Source: DASRIA01 sp963816975 (GTDB lineage Bacteria; Actinomycetota; Thermoleophilia; Solirubrobacterales; JBBDJG01). Taken from it: DNA of 64,000 nt. This document shows, one piece after another, positions 7,076-15,610 of the stretch. Each line of letters opens with the position of its first letter. Within the stretch, counting starts at the first letter, position 1. Made by a program: the position numbers and the translations under genes. Below the pieces are notes generated by a model. The model was not told the DNA's origin. It searched no databases and saw only the letters and a program-made list of their open reading frames with translations. Location of the stretch: NCBI GenBank assembly GCA_963816975.1, contig CAWFMD010000006.1, forward strand, positions 1,488,001 to 1,552,000. Direction: 5' to 3'.

Positions 7076-8632
7076 TCAGCCGTCCGCCGGACTCCCGTAT
7101 CCGCCGCCCCCGGGTGTCTCCACCCGCAGGCGCTCGCCCGCACGCAGCAGGCCCTGGGCCTTCGAGGGCAGCCCAACCGCGGTTCCGCCGGCGCGCACCA
7201 GCACATTGCGACCCGGCCGCCCCGGCGCTCCCCCGGCGGCGCCGCGCGGTGCGATGCGCCGCCGCTCGGTCAGCAGCGAGAACGTCATCGGCTCGCGCGC
7301 TTCGACCTCGCGCACGATTCCGTCGCCGCCGCGGTGTCGTCCTGCGCCCCCGGAGCCGGCCCGCAACGCGTACTCGGTGACCCGCAGCGGGAACTCGACC
7401 TCGAGCGCTTCGATCGGCGTGTTCAGCGTGTTGCTCATCGCGACGTGCACCGCGGACGGCCCGTCCGCGTCGGGGCAGGCGCCCTGGCCACCGCCCATCG
7501 TCTCGTAGTAGGTGAACCGCTCGTTGCCGAGCGTCAGGTTGTTCATCGTGCCCTGTCCTGCGGCCGGCGCGGGCACCGCGTGACCAAGTGCGGCCAGCAT
7601 CACGTCGGCGATGCGGCTGGACGTCTCGACGTTTCCGCCGGCGACCGCGGCGGGCGGCAGCGCGTTGACGACCGTGCCCTGCGGCGCGGTCACGTGCACC
7701 GGGCGGTATGCGCCGGCCGACGGCGGTATGTCGGGATCGGTCAGGACCCGCACCGCGTAGTAGACCGCGGACTTGGTCACCGACAGCGGGCAGTTGAGGT
7801 TGCCGGTGGTCTGCGGGTCGGTCCCGGCGAAGTCGACCTCGATCCGGTCGCCCGCAATGCGCACCTCACAGGCGATGATCAGGTCCCGTGATTCGCCGTC
7901 GGCGTCGTCCTCCAGCGCGTCCGTCGCGCGATACCGTCCGTCCGGCATCGCGGCGATCGATGCGCGCGTGCGGCGCTCCGCGTAGAGCAGCACCTCCACC
8001 ATCGCCTGTGCGAGCACTTCGTCACCGTGGCGGTCCGCCAGGCCCTCGAGCCGCCGTGCCGCGAGCCGGTTGGCCGCGAGCTGTGCACGCAGATCCGCCG
8101 CGCGCTGGGCCGGGCCGCGCATCCGTGTGACCAGCGAGTCGAGCAGCCCGACATCGATCTGCCAGCCACGCGCCAACAGGGTGGGCGCGATCACGACCCC
8201 TTCCTCGTCGAGCCTGCGCGAGCGTGCCGGCATGCTCCCCGGAACATCGCCCCCGACGTCGGCATGATGGGCCCGCGTTGCCGCGAACCCGACGTGTGCC
8301 GCGCCGCGGAACAGCGGCGACACGAGCGTGATGTCGGGCAGGTGCGTGCCGCCCCGGTAGGGGTCGTTGAGGATCCAGGTGTCGCCGGGTGCATGCTCGG
8401 CCTCGAGCACGGCCGCGACCGCGTCGGGCATGGCGCCCAGGTGCACCGGGATGTGCTCCGCCTGCATGACCATCTGGCCGGTTGCGTCGAACAGCGCCGT
8501 CGATGCGTCGCGCCGCTCCTTGATGTTGGCCGAGTGGGCCGCCCGTACGAGCACTGCCCCCATCTCCTCGCAGACCGCGCGCAGCCCGCCCAGCATCACC
8601 TGCAGGGTGACGGCGTCGAGGCGGGCGCTCAT
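7076..8632 (-). CDS. hyuB: Hydantoinase B / 5-oxoprolinase beta-type subunit
   Basis: A 518-residue HyuB-family protein. These subunits pair with HyuA to hydrolyse cyclic amides such as N-methylhydantoin or 5-oxoproline in an ATP-dependent way. Recognisable blocks are AAHSANIKERRDAS near the N-terminus, HIPVHLGAMPDAV, NDPYRGGTHLPDI and the C-terminal GGGGYGSP. The ATG at 8632 overlaps the hyuA stop by four bases (ATGA), so synthesis is coupled. The true substrate cannot be read from sequence. Confidence 0.9.
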   Translation of the reverse strand: MSARLDAVTLQVMLGGLRAVCEEMGAVLVRAAHSANIKERRDASTALFDATGQMVMQAEHIPVHLGAMPDAVAAVLEAEHAPGDTWILNDPYRGGTHLPDITLVSPLFRGAAHVGFAATRAHHADVGGDVPGSMPARSRRLDEEGVVIAPTLLARGWQIDVGLLDSLVTRMRGPAQRAADLRAQLAANRLAARRLEGLADRHGDEVLAQAMVEVLLYAERRTRASIAAMPDGRYRATDALEDDADGESRDLIIACEVRIAGDRIEVDFAGTDPQTTGNLNCPLSVTKSAVYYAVRVLTDPDIPPSAGAYRPVHVTAPQGTVVNALPPAAVAGGNVETSSRIADVMLAALGHAVPAPAAGQGTMNNLTLGNERFTYYETMGGGQGACPDADGPSAVHVAMSNTLNTPIEALEVEFPLRVTEYALRAGSGGAGRHRGGDGIVREVEAREPMTFSLLTERRRIAPRGAAGGAPGRPGRNVLVRAGGTAVGLPSKAQGLLRAGERLRVETPGGGGYGSPADG

Positions 8633-10650
8633 CCGCCGTCGTCCCGGTCGAGCAGCACCGCGCCCTGCCGGTCCGACGTCGCCACCCACCCCGGTGGTAC
8701 GACGACCGTCGCCCCGTCCAGCTCGAGCACGGCCGGTCCGGGCACGCGCTCGTCCGCGCCGGGTGGCCCGGTGAGCACCTGGCTGTCCATCTGCCGGCCG
8801 TCGAAGTCCGCGCGGCGGGTGGTGCGCGGCGGCGAGGCGGGAACGCCGGTCGGACCCTGGCCGACTACGTTTCGCCGGGCGATCGCGGTCACGCGCAGGT
8901 TGACGATCTCGAGCGCCGCATCCGGGTCGGCGTATCCGTAGCGCTCGGCGTGCGCGCGCTCGAAGCGCGCGCGCAACCGATCGACGCCGGCATCGGCGGG
9001 AGCCACGACCGGCAGCTCGAAGGCCTGGCCCGCGTAACGCACGTCCCAGGTCACCACGATTTCCGGCTCGCCCAGTCCCCGGCGAGCCTCCTCAGCGAGC
9101 CCCGCGGCGACCGCCGCGGCGCGCCCGGCGCTGACGTCGGGCTCGGTCATCAGGACCGTGCGGGCCGTGTCGCGACGGCGGCTCGCGGTCGCCAGGCCGA
9201 GCGCCGACAGCGTCCCAGCCGCGCGTGGGCACACGACCCGCCTGACCCCCAGCGCCCGTGCCAGGCGCGCCGCGTGCATCGGTCCCGCACCGCCGAATGC
9301 GAGCAGCGCATACCGCCGCGGGTCGACCCCGCGCTCCACCGTCGCGACGCGCAGCGCGCGCAGCATCTCCTCGTCGGCGACGCGCACGATGCCGTGCGCC
9401 GCCTGCTCGACGTCGAGGCCCAGTTCGTCCGCGAGCCGCCGCACCGCCCGCGCGGCTGCGCCGCGGTCCAGGCTGACCCCGCCGGCGAGCGGCGCGTCCG
9501 CGCCGAGGTAGCCGAGCAGCAGGTTCGCGTCGGTCACGGTGGGCTCCTCGCCCCCGCGGCCGTAACACGCAGGCCCCGGCACCGCGCCCGCGGATCGCGG
9601 ACCGACCCGCAGCGCGCCGCCGGCGTCGGCCCAGCCGATGCTCCCGCCGCCGGCCCCGACGGTGTGGACGTCGACCATCGGCAGCTGGATCGGCCGCCCG
9701 GAGATCGACCGTTCCGACGCCTCACGCACGGCCCCGCCGTCGATCACGGCCACGTCGCAGGACGTGCCGCCCATGTCGAACGACAACAGGTCGGCGTGCC
9801 CCGAGAGCGCGCCGGCGTGCGCGGCGCCGACGGCGCCCGCGGCGGGCCCCGACAGCACCGTCCAGGCGGCATGCCGGCCCGCCTCCAGCGCGGTGGACAG
9901 CCCGCCGCTGGAGCGCATGATCTCCGGCTCCGGCAGTCCCGCCGCGGCAGCCTCCTCCGCGAGCCGCAGCAGGTACCCGCGCAGCAGCGGCGAGAGGTAA
10001 GCGTCGATCACAGCTGTGGACGTGCGCTCGTATTCGCGGAAGACGCTCACCAGCTCATGCGAGGCCGACACGTGCACCCCCGGAAGCGCGTCTTCGACCG
10101 CACGAGCGACGCGGCGCTCGTGCTCAGGATGGGCGTAGGAGTGCAGCAGGCAGACCGCGACTGACTCGACCCGCGCGTCGCGCAGGCGGCCGATCACATC
10201 CGCCAGCGCCGGCATGTCGAGCTGGCGCACGACGCCTTCGGGATCGCATCGCTCCGCCACCGGCAGGCGCAGCGCGGGCGGGACCAGCGGCGCGGGTCGG
10301 GCGCGGCACGGGCGGTATAGCTCCGGCCGCGTCTGTCGCGCGATCTCGAGCACGTCGGTGAAACCCTCTGTCGCGAGCAGCGCGGTGCGCGCCCCGCGCT
10401 GCTCCAGCAGCGCGTTCGTGGCGACCGTCATCCCGTGCCCGAAGCTCGCCACGTCGCGTGGCTCGATCCCGGCGCGCCCGAGCGCGAGCCGCACGGCCGC
10501 CATCACACCCTCCGATTGGTCGCCGGGGGTGGTCGGCACCTTGGCGGTCAGAACTCCGGCGGAGGAGGCGAGCACCGCGTCGGTGAACGTGCCGCCGACG
10601 TCCACGCCCAGGGACCAACGGTGCGCGGCGGTGGCGGCAGGGAAGGTCAC
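8629..10650 (-). CDS. hyuA: Hydantoinase A / 5-oxoprolinase alpha-type subunit
   Basis: A 673-residue HyuA-family protein with an actin-like ATPase fold. The N-terminal LGVDVGGTFTDAVL is the phosphate-binding loop, FGHGMTVATNALLE is a family block, and LSFDMGGTSCDVAVI is the second phosphate loop. The region GAGGGSIGWAD near the middle is also typical. It leads a two-gene operon with hyuB through an ATGA overlap. Upstream lies palindromic-element locus 2. The acetone carboxylase beta subunit is a distant relative, but no carboxylase partner genes are present. Confidence 0.9.
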   Translation of the reverse strand: MTFPAATAAHRWSLGVDVGGTFTDAVLASSAGVLTAKVPTTPGDQSEGVMAAVRLALGRAGIEPRDVASFGHGMTVATNALLEQRGARTALLATEGFTDVLEIARQTRPELYRPCRARPAPLVPPALRLPVAERCDPEGVVRQLDMPALADVIGRLRDARVESVAVCLLHSYAHPEHERRVARAVEDALPGVHVSASHELVSVFREYERTSTAVIDAYLSPLLRGYLLRLAEEAAAAGLPEPEIMRSSGGLSTALEAGRHAAWTVLSGPAAGAVGAAHAGALSGHADLLSFDMGGTSCDVAVIDGGAVREASERSISGRPIQLPMVDVHTVGAGGGSIGWADAGGALRVGPRSAGAVPGPACYGRGGEEPTVTDANLLLGYLGADAPLAGGVSLDRGAAARAVRRLADELGLDVEQAAHGIVRVADEEMLRALRVATVERGVDPRRYALLAFGGAGPMHAARLARALGVRRVVCPRAAGTLSALGLATASRRRDTARTVLMTEPDVSAGRAAAVAAGLAEEARRGLGEPEIVVTWDVRYAGQAFELPVVAPADAGVDRLRARFERAHAERYGYADPDAALEIVNLRVTAIARRNVVGQGPTGVPASPPRTTRRADFDGRQMDSQVLTGPPGADERVPGPAVLELDGATVVVPPGWVATSDRQGAVLLDRDDGG

Positions 10651-10691
10651 GGCGCCGCGAATCTAACGCGGACGCGCGAAGTACGGAGCTC

Positions 10692-10719
10692 CCGGAATTT
10701 CCGGCTAAGGAAATTCCGG
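10692..10719. repeat. Palindromic element, locus 2 (single unit)
   Basis: A perfect 11-bp stem (CCGGAATTTCC at 10692-10702 with 10709-10719) around a 6-nt loop that reads TTAGCC on the minus strand. It lies 5 bp beyond the stop of the Cys/His-motif gene and 42 bp before hyuA. No T-tract accompanies it. Confidence 0.85.
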
Positions 10720-10724
10720 TTCTT

Positions 10725-11165
10725 CTACGCCGCGAGCTCCGTCAGCTCGAGATCTTCGAAAGTCTCGACCAGGTGCTGGTGGGAGGGGCAGTAGTCACTG
10801 GCCGGCAGCGGCTGGCGCTGGCAGGGCTGGCCCTTGCGCGTCATTGCGTGGCACCTGCGGGGGATCCCGCTGGAGTCGTAGCCGTAGTCGGGCATCTGCG
10901 CAAGCAGCCGCAGGGCGAGCTGGATGTTGCGGTCGATGGTCGCGTAGACCCGCGGCAGGTCGTTGATCGAAAAGTACGAGCGCACGTCGTTGAACAGGGT
11001 GCGGGTCGGGCGGGAGAAGTAACGCTGGTCGGTCATCAGTCGTTCGATGGCCGACTCGCACTCGCGCAGCACCAGCGCACGATTGCTCTCCTGCTGCGAG
11101 GAATGCTTCTCCTCCAGCACATACGGGCAAAGGTCGCGGTAGATGGCGCGACTGAAGTGATACAT
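10725..11165 (-). CDS. Conserved protein with C-terminal Cys3-His metal-binding motif
   Basis: A 146-residue protein I do not recognise by name. Residues 1-95 are predicted helical (YHFSRAIYRDLCPYVLEE, then ERLMTDQRYFSRPTRTLF). The C-terminal part holds C-x9-C-x10-C-x2-H (CHAMTRKGQPC then YCPSH), a small motif seen in many short bacterial proteins and probably binding zinc. ATG 11165 is the only start giving full length. The upstream 188 bp (11166-11353) hold no gene and should carry its promoter. Confidence 0.75.
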   Translation of the reverse strand: MYHFSRAIYRDLCPYVLEEKHSSQQESNRALVLRECESAIERLMTDQRYFSRPTRTLFNDVRSYFSINDLPRVYATIDRNIQLALRLLAQMPDYGYDSSGIPRRCHAMTRKGQPCQRQPLPASDYCPSHQHLVETFEDLELTELAA

Positions 11166-11353
11166 AGGGCTGGCTACCTCGCTGGTTCTGTGGTCAGGTC
11201 TCGGCTCTCCTCCGGGTTCCCTCGAACCGCAGGTTGCACGCAGTCTTGACCGCTGGTGTGAAAGAAACCTTTACGAGCGGTTAAGCCCGGATTAAGACAG
11301 CGGTATCCCGCGTGTGGAGCGGAATTGCCGAGCGCACGCCGGCGCCCGCGCGG

Positions 11354-12841
11354 TCAATCCCAGCGCTGCCAGCCCTGGCCGGCGCGTCCGGTGACCCAAT
11401 GGTGTGAGTCGAGCGTGGAGTCCGTGGCCGGGAAATCGGCGCGCAGATGACAGCCCCGGGTCTCCCGGCGTTGGAGCGCGGAAGCGGCGATCGCCCTTGC
11501 CAGCGGGTGGGGGTCGCCGGCAAGCTGCGCGAGCCCGGCGGCGTCGCGCAGCGGTCCCGCGTGGCGCCAGAGTGCGTCCCGGGTTTCCTGCGTGAGGGCG
11601 GGGCCGGGGTCCGCGGGCGGGGGTGTCTTCGAGCCCTGGCCCGGCGGAGGCTCATCGAGCGCCGCATGGGCCGCCCGGCGGCCGAACACGAAGCATTCCG
11701 AGAGCGAGTTCGAAGCCAGCCGGTTCGCCCCGTGCACTCCCGTGCATGCGCACTCGCCCACGGCGTAGAGTCCGGCGAGGGTCGAGCGTCCGCGGTCGTC
11801 GGTGACCACGCCACCGATCATGTAGTGGGCGGCGGGCGCGACCGGGATCGAGTCGCGGGTCGGATCGAGCCCGCCCTGCGCCAGCTTCTCGGTGATGTTG
11901 GGAAAACGGGCCGAGTCGACGGCGCGCATGTCGAGGAACACCGCGCTCCCGGAGCGCAGGCGCGCATCGATGGCCCGCGCGACCTCGTCACGCGGCGCGA
12001 GCTCGTCGACGAAGCGCTCGCCCCGGTCGTCCACGATCAGCGCGCCCTCGCCGCGCACGGCTTCGGTCACGAGAAAGCCGTCGAGCGCTCCCTCCGTGCG
12101 CAGCGCGGTCGGGTGGAACTGCATGAACTCGAGGTCGGCCAGCGCCGCGCCTGCCTCGAGCGCCAGGAACAGGCCGGCACCGACGGCGCCCCGCGGGTTC
12201 GTGGTGCGGCTCCAGAGCGCCGCGGCTCCACCGGTGCCCAGCACGGTCGCCCGGGCCGAGATCGTGGTCGTCTCGGTCACGACGCCCATGCAGCGGCCGT
12301 CCGCGACGATCAAGGCTAGCGCCGACGTGCGCTCGTGCACGCCGACGCGCGGGTGCGCCGCCACCAGCTCGGAGAGGCGCGCGGTCAGATGGCGCCCGGT
12401 GGCGCTGCCGCCCGCGTGGACGACGCGCCTGCGACTGTGGCCGCCCTCGAGCGACAGCTGGAGAGCACCGTCGCCCGCGCGATCGAACGGGATGCCCAGC
12501 CGCTCCAGTTCGTGCACGCGGCCCGGCGCCTCGTCGCAGAGGATCCGGACCGCATCCGCGCTGCACGTCCCGCGCCCCGCCGCGAGGGTGTCCGCGACGT
12601 GCAGGTCGGCGTCGTCGTCCGGCGCGATCGCGGCGGCGAGGCCGCCCTGGGCCCAGTAGCTGGCCGACTGGGCGAGCGGCGAGCGGGACACGAGCGCCAC
12701 GCGGGCGCCCTGCTCCGCTCCCACCAGCGCCGTGAAGAGCCCCGCGGCGCCGGCACCCACGACCACCACGTCGGCTGCCTCGTCCACGGCCGCAGGGCGG
12801 GTCAACGCGGTGCGCGCGCTCGCATGTGGCGGGTCTCGCAT
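11354..12841 (-). CDS. nadB: L-aspartate oxidase
   Basis: A 495-residue flavoenzyme that oxidises L-aspartate to iminoaspartate, the first step of de novo NAD synthesis. The FAD-binding [16 protein letters not shown] lies near the N-terminus. [10 protein letters not shown] and the C-terminal block [18 protein letters not shown] with ASNSLSE are diagnostic for NadB within the SdhA/FrdA family. The frame is open up to 12925, but that start would collide with the divergent hydrolase gene. ATG 12841 leaves about 80 bp for two divergent promoters and keeps the FAD loop about 25 residues from the start. NadA and NadC are not in the window. Confidence 0.9.
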   Translation of the reverse strand: MRDPPHASARTALTRPAAVDEAADVVVVGAGAAGLFTALVGAEQGARVALVSRSPLAQSASYWAQGGLAAAIAPDDDADLHVADTLAAGRGTCSADAVRILCDEAPGRVHELERLGIPFDRAGDGALQLSLEGGHSRRRVVHAGGSATGRHLTARLSELVAAHPRVGVHERTSALALIVADGRCMGVVTETTTISARATVLGTGGAAALWSRTTNPRGAVGAGLFLALEAGAALADLEFMQFHPTALRTEGALDGFLVTEAVRGEGALIVDDRGERFVDELAPRDEVARAIDARLRSGSAVFLDMRAVDSARFPNITEKLAQGGLDPTRDSIPVAPAAHYMIGGVVTDDRGRSTLAGLYAVGECACTGVHGANRLASNSLSECFVFGRRAAHAALDEPPPGQGSKTPPPADPGPALTQETRDALWRHAGPLRDAAGLAQLAGDPHPLARAIAASALQRRETRGCHLRADFPATDSTLDSHHWVTGRAGQGWQRWD

Positions 12842-12923
12842 GGGGCGGACGCTGGCAGGGCCGGGGGTGGCACGGGCCAGTACGGTATCCGCACCCGGGA
12901 GCCCGCACCGCTTCCCGGCATGC

Positions 12924-13940
12924 ATGAGTCGCGCCTTGTACCTACATCACCCTTCGTCCCTGGAGCACGACACGGGCGACCATCCGGAGCAGCCCGCGCG
13001 CATCACGGCGATCGAGCGCGAGCTGGAGGGCCGCGGCTGGCTGGGCTACGAGCGCGAGCCGGCGCCGCGCGCGGAGCGCAGCGCGGTCGAGGCCGTGCAC
13101 CCGCGCGCGCATGTGGATCGCATCGCCGCGATCAGCCGGCAGGGCGGGGGGATGCTCGACATGGACACGGTCGCCTCGGCGCGCTCGTTCGATGCGGCGC
13201 TGCATGCGGCCGGCGGTGCGGTCCGCGCCGTGGAGGCGCTGCTTTCCGGAGAAGCCGAGGTGGCCTTCTGCGGGCTGCGACCGCCCGGCCACCACGCCGA
13301 GACGGCGCGCGCGATGGGCTTCTGCCTGTTCAACAACGTGGCGATCGGTGCGCGCCGCGCGCTCGCGGGCCGCGGCGTGGACCGTGTGCTGATCCTCGAT
13401 TGGGACGTGCACCACGGCAACGGAACGAACGACATCTTCTACGACACCGCCGACGTGCTGTACGTCAGCCTTCATCAGTCGCCGCTCTATCCGGGCACGG
13501 GATCGCTGCACGAAAACGGCGCGGGCGCGGGCGAGGGGTACACGGTGAACCTGCCGGTGGCACCGGGCGCCGGCCACGACGATTGGCTGTCGCTGTTGGA
13601 GCACGTGGTCGCGCCGATCGCGCGCGAGTACCGGCCGGAGCTGATGCTGGTGTCGGCGGGCTTCGACGGCCACCGCGACGACCCGCTCGCGAATTGCGAG
13701 CTGACCGAGCGCAGCTACGGCGCGCTGTCGGCCGGCATGCGCGCGCTGTCGCACGAGCTGTCAGCGCCGCTGGGATTCGTGCTCGAGGGCGGGTACGACC
13801 TGCGCGCACTCGCCGCCTCGGTCGCGGCGACCATGGAAGCCGCGCGCAGCGGCGCCGCGCCGGCGGGCGTCGAGGCGGGCGCGCTCGCGCAGCGCGCGCG
13901 GTCCCACTACGAGCGGTGGTGGCCGACGCTCGCCGGCTGA
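12924..13940 (+). CDS. Histone deacetylase-like (AcuC/HDAC family) zinc amidohydrolase
   Basis: A 338-residue arginase-fold deacetylase. Family blocks in order are HHPSSLEHDTGDHPE, LRPPGHHAE (catalytic His pair), FCLFNNVAIGAR, ILDWDVHHGNGT (zinc ligands Asp and His), SLHQSPLYPGTG, LVSAGFDGHRDDPL (zinc Asp) and LEGGYDL. Bacterial members act on acetylated small molecules (acetylpolyamines, acetoin-pathway proteins) or acetyl-lysine; the substrate here is open. It is divergent from nadB and ends before a minus-strand terminator. Confidence 0.92.
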   Translation: MSRALYLHHPSSLEHDTGDHPEQPARITAIERELEGRGWLGYEREPAPRAERSAVEAVHPRAHVDRIAAISRQGGGMLDMDTVASARSFDAALHAAGGAVRAVEALLSGEAEVAFCGLRPPGHHAETARAMGFCLFNNVAIGARRALAGRGVDRVLILDWDVHHGNGTNDIFYDTADVLYVSLHQSPLYPGTGSLHENGAGAGEGYTVNLPVAPGAGHDDWLSLLEHVVAPIAREYRPELMLVSAGFDGHRDDPLANCELTERSYGALSAGMRALSHELSAPLGFVLEGGYDLRALAASVAATMEAARSGAAPAGVEAGALAQRARSHYERWWPTLAG

Positions 13941-13950
13941 GCGGCTCGCG

Positions 13951-13987
13951 CGCAAAAAGAAGGGCGCCGTGCAAGCACGGCGCCCTT
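13951..13987 (-). terminator. Intrinsic terminator on the minus strand
   Basis: A perfect 13-bp stem (13960-13972 with 13975-13987). On the minus strand it is followed by CTTTTTG; on the plus strand no T-run follows. It therefore terminates leftward transcription from the structured block, protecting the HDAC-like gene from antisense read-through. Confidence 0.75.
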
Positions 13988-14403
13988 GCCCCCCGCTAGC
14001 AAGGCTCCCCAGCGTCTAGCGCTGCCTCCCGGGAGCCTCGTATGTAACGACCGCCGCGAGGGCGGCCGCCGAGGCGTCGGCCTCATGGTGTGGCGCGAAG
14101 CGATGGCTCTTCGCGCAATCGGCCTGGAGACGGTGGAACGGTCTCCAGCCCCTGCCGGCCGACCCTGCCATGTTGCCCTCGGTAGGAATCGGCCATCTGT
14201 TGAGGACGACGCACCCGCTCTTGACGATCCGGGTTCGCCGGACTATGGCGTTGCCACGAACGCATGTCGCACTGGGCGTGCGACGAGCCGCAATGGCCAA
14301 GATAGAACGGCCAAGCCGCTCCGTGGCTGCCAATGGATCCTCCTTGTCCCGCGAATCACACGGACCGAAGTCCGCAGGCGAGTAAACGCCTGTCGTGACT
14401 ATA
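13951..14403 (-). ncRNA. Candidate structured RNA transcription unit, about 440 nt (unidentified)
   Basis: This block has no convincing protein gene but many perfect hairpins: 14375-14380/14387-14392, 14361-14365/14370-14374 (a C-UUCG-G tetraloop on the minus strand), 14266-14272/14278-14284, 14228-14232/14238-14242, 14124-14131/14141-14148, 14093-14100/14109-14116 and 14002-14009/14031-14038. On the minus strand a TATAGT box (14403-14398) precedes the first hairpin, with an A8 tract further upstream, and an intrinsic terminator ends the unit. A competing reading is a short mRNA: AAGGAGG lies 5 nt before a TTG at 14333 opening a 105-codon frame to 14016, but its third-position GC is clearly lower than that of the neighbours. 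One helix (14157-14169/14181-14194) pairs better on the plus strand. I found no RNase P, tmRNA or SRP signature. Confidence 0.4.
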
Positions 14404-14545
14404 GAGGCGACTGGACGGCCGGGCCATCTTTTTTTTGGCGTCGAATCGGCAGCCCTGCGGCCACGATTCTTGACGCCTGCGACTGGATCGGTACGGCTCT
14501 GCCCGACACGCTTCGCGCGTCAACTCGATCGGACAGGAGGTCGTC

Positions 14546-14788
14546 TTGCTCGTACCTTTCCTTCACCAGCAACTCCTACTCGCGCGGCAGGCTCGGCTGG
14601 TGCATCGCGCCGGCTCTTGCACGCGTGGTCAGGGCACCGTGGAGTACGTCGCGCTGATCACTTTGGTGGCGCTCGTCATGGTCGGAGTGATCGCCGCACT
14701 CAAGAGCGCCCAGTTCGCAGAGGGCCAGGAGCTTGGCGCGATGATCCTGAAGAAGATCACCGAGGCCGTCAGCAAAGTGAAGTACTGA
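14546..14788 (+). CDS. Flp-type small pilin-like protein
   Basis: An 80-residue protein starting at TTG, with AGGAGG 5 nt upstream. A 28-residue basic leader ends in G, followed by the class-III pilin N-terminus QGTVEYVALITLVALVMVGVI, including the Glu at +5 of the mature form. Prepilin peptidase would cut between Gly and Gln. The C-terminal 30 residues are helical and amphipathic. No tad/rcp assembly genes are nearby, so it is an orphan here; the secretion machinery would have to be encoded elsewhere. Confidence 0.8.
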   Translation: MLVPFLHQQLLLARQARLVHRAGSCTRGQGTVEYVALITLVALVMVGVIAALKSAQFAEGQELGAMILKKITEAVSKVKY

Positions 14789-14814
14789 GGGCCGTCGGCC
14801 ATAGCATTGCGTCC

Positions 14815-15544
14815 GTGGCGACGACTCGCTCCGACCACCGCGCTCCCGACGCGCTGCGCCCCGTCCACATCGAACCCGGCTTCGTGGGCAGTGCGCACGG
14901 GTCGGCGCTGATCGCCGTGGGCGGCACGCGGGTGATCTGCACGGCCTCCATCGTGGAGTCGGTGCCCGGTTGGCGCGAGGCGTCAGGGGGCGGATGGCTG
15001 ACGGCCGAGTACGGGATGCTCCCCGCGTCCACCGGCAGCCGCAGGCAGCGCGACGTCACGCGGGGGCGGCCCGATGGCCGCACGGTCGAGATCCAGCGCC
15101 TGATCGGTCGCGCGTTGCGGGCAGTTGCGGACCTCGACGCCTTCGGCCCCCGCAGCGTGTATGTCGACTGCGACGTGCTGGAGGCCGACGGCGGCACGCG
15201 CTGCGCCGCGATCACCGGCGGCTTCGTGGCGCTCGACCTGGCGCTGCGAAGCCTGGTGCAGCGCGGCAAGCTGGAGCGGGTCCCGTTGCACGGCTCGGTC
15301 GCGGCGGTGTCGTGCGGGCTGGTATCGAGGTGCGCCGCTGCTCGACCTCGACTACAAGGAGGACTTCGGGGCGGAGGTCGACATGAACGTGGTGATGACC
15401 GGCGAGGGCGAGTTGGTCGAGGTGCAGGCGACCGCCGAGGAGGTGCCGTTCTCGCGCGCGTCGCTCGATGACCTGCTGGGGCTCGCGGCCAAGGGCATCT
15501 CGGAGCTCGACGCCGCCCAGCGCGCCGCGGTCGCGGCGGCCTGA
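14815..15544 (+). pseudogene. rph: Ribonuclease PH gene with a +1 frameshift
   Basis: RNase PH is the phosphorolytic 3' exonuclease that matures tRNA 3' ends. The first frame (GTG 14815 to about 15325) gives the conserved GFVGSAHGSALIAVGGTRV, LTAEYGMLPAST, RQRDVTRGRPDGRT and [10 protein letters not shown] blocks. The remainder ([36 protein letters not shown]) continues in another frame from about 15328 to 15544. Removing one base around 15321-15328 restores an uninterrupted 242-residue protein of normal length. Either the gene is broken or the base is an assembly error; the otherwise perfect conservation favours a recent event or error. It is followed by rdgB, a common arrangement. Confidence 0.88.
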
Positions 15545-15595
15545 GCAGCCCGCGGCCGGCGCACTCCGGCGCCTCGGTCGCGCCACCTGCTTCCC

Positions 15596-15601
15596 TACGA
15601 T
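15596..15601 (+). promoter_or_regulatory. Candidate -10 box of rdgB (leaderless type)
   Basis: TACGAT ends 9 nt before the TTG start at 15611, and no ribosome binding site is visible. Confidence 0.45.
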
Positions 15602-15610
15602 GGGATCGCC

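Noticed and set aside
8629..10650. Acetone carboxylase beta subunit
   Set aside because: HyuA is homologous, but the HyuB partner overlaps directly and no acetone carboxylase gamma subunit gene is present.
13951..14403. RNase P RNA, tmRNA or SRP RNA
   Set aside because: The universally conserved segments (GAAAGTCC and ACAGAA of RNase P; the tRNA-like ends of tmRNA; GGAAG-loop regions of SRP RNA) are not found on either strand.
14404..14440. T8 tract at about 14427-14434 as a plus-strand terminator
   Set aside because: The preceding sequence forms only a weak stem with a mismatch; the tract may instead act as an A-rich element upstream of the minus-strand promoter.
13986..14657. 223-codon plus-strand frame over the structured block
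   Set aside because: It crosses the pilin gene in another frame, and its translation has no recognisable features and unusual composition.
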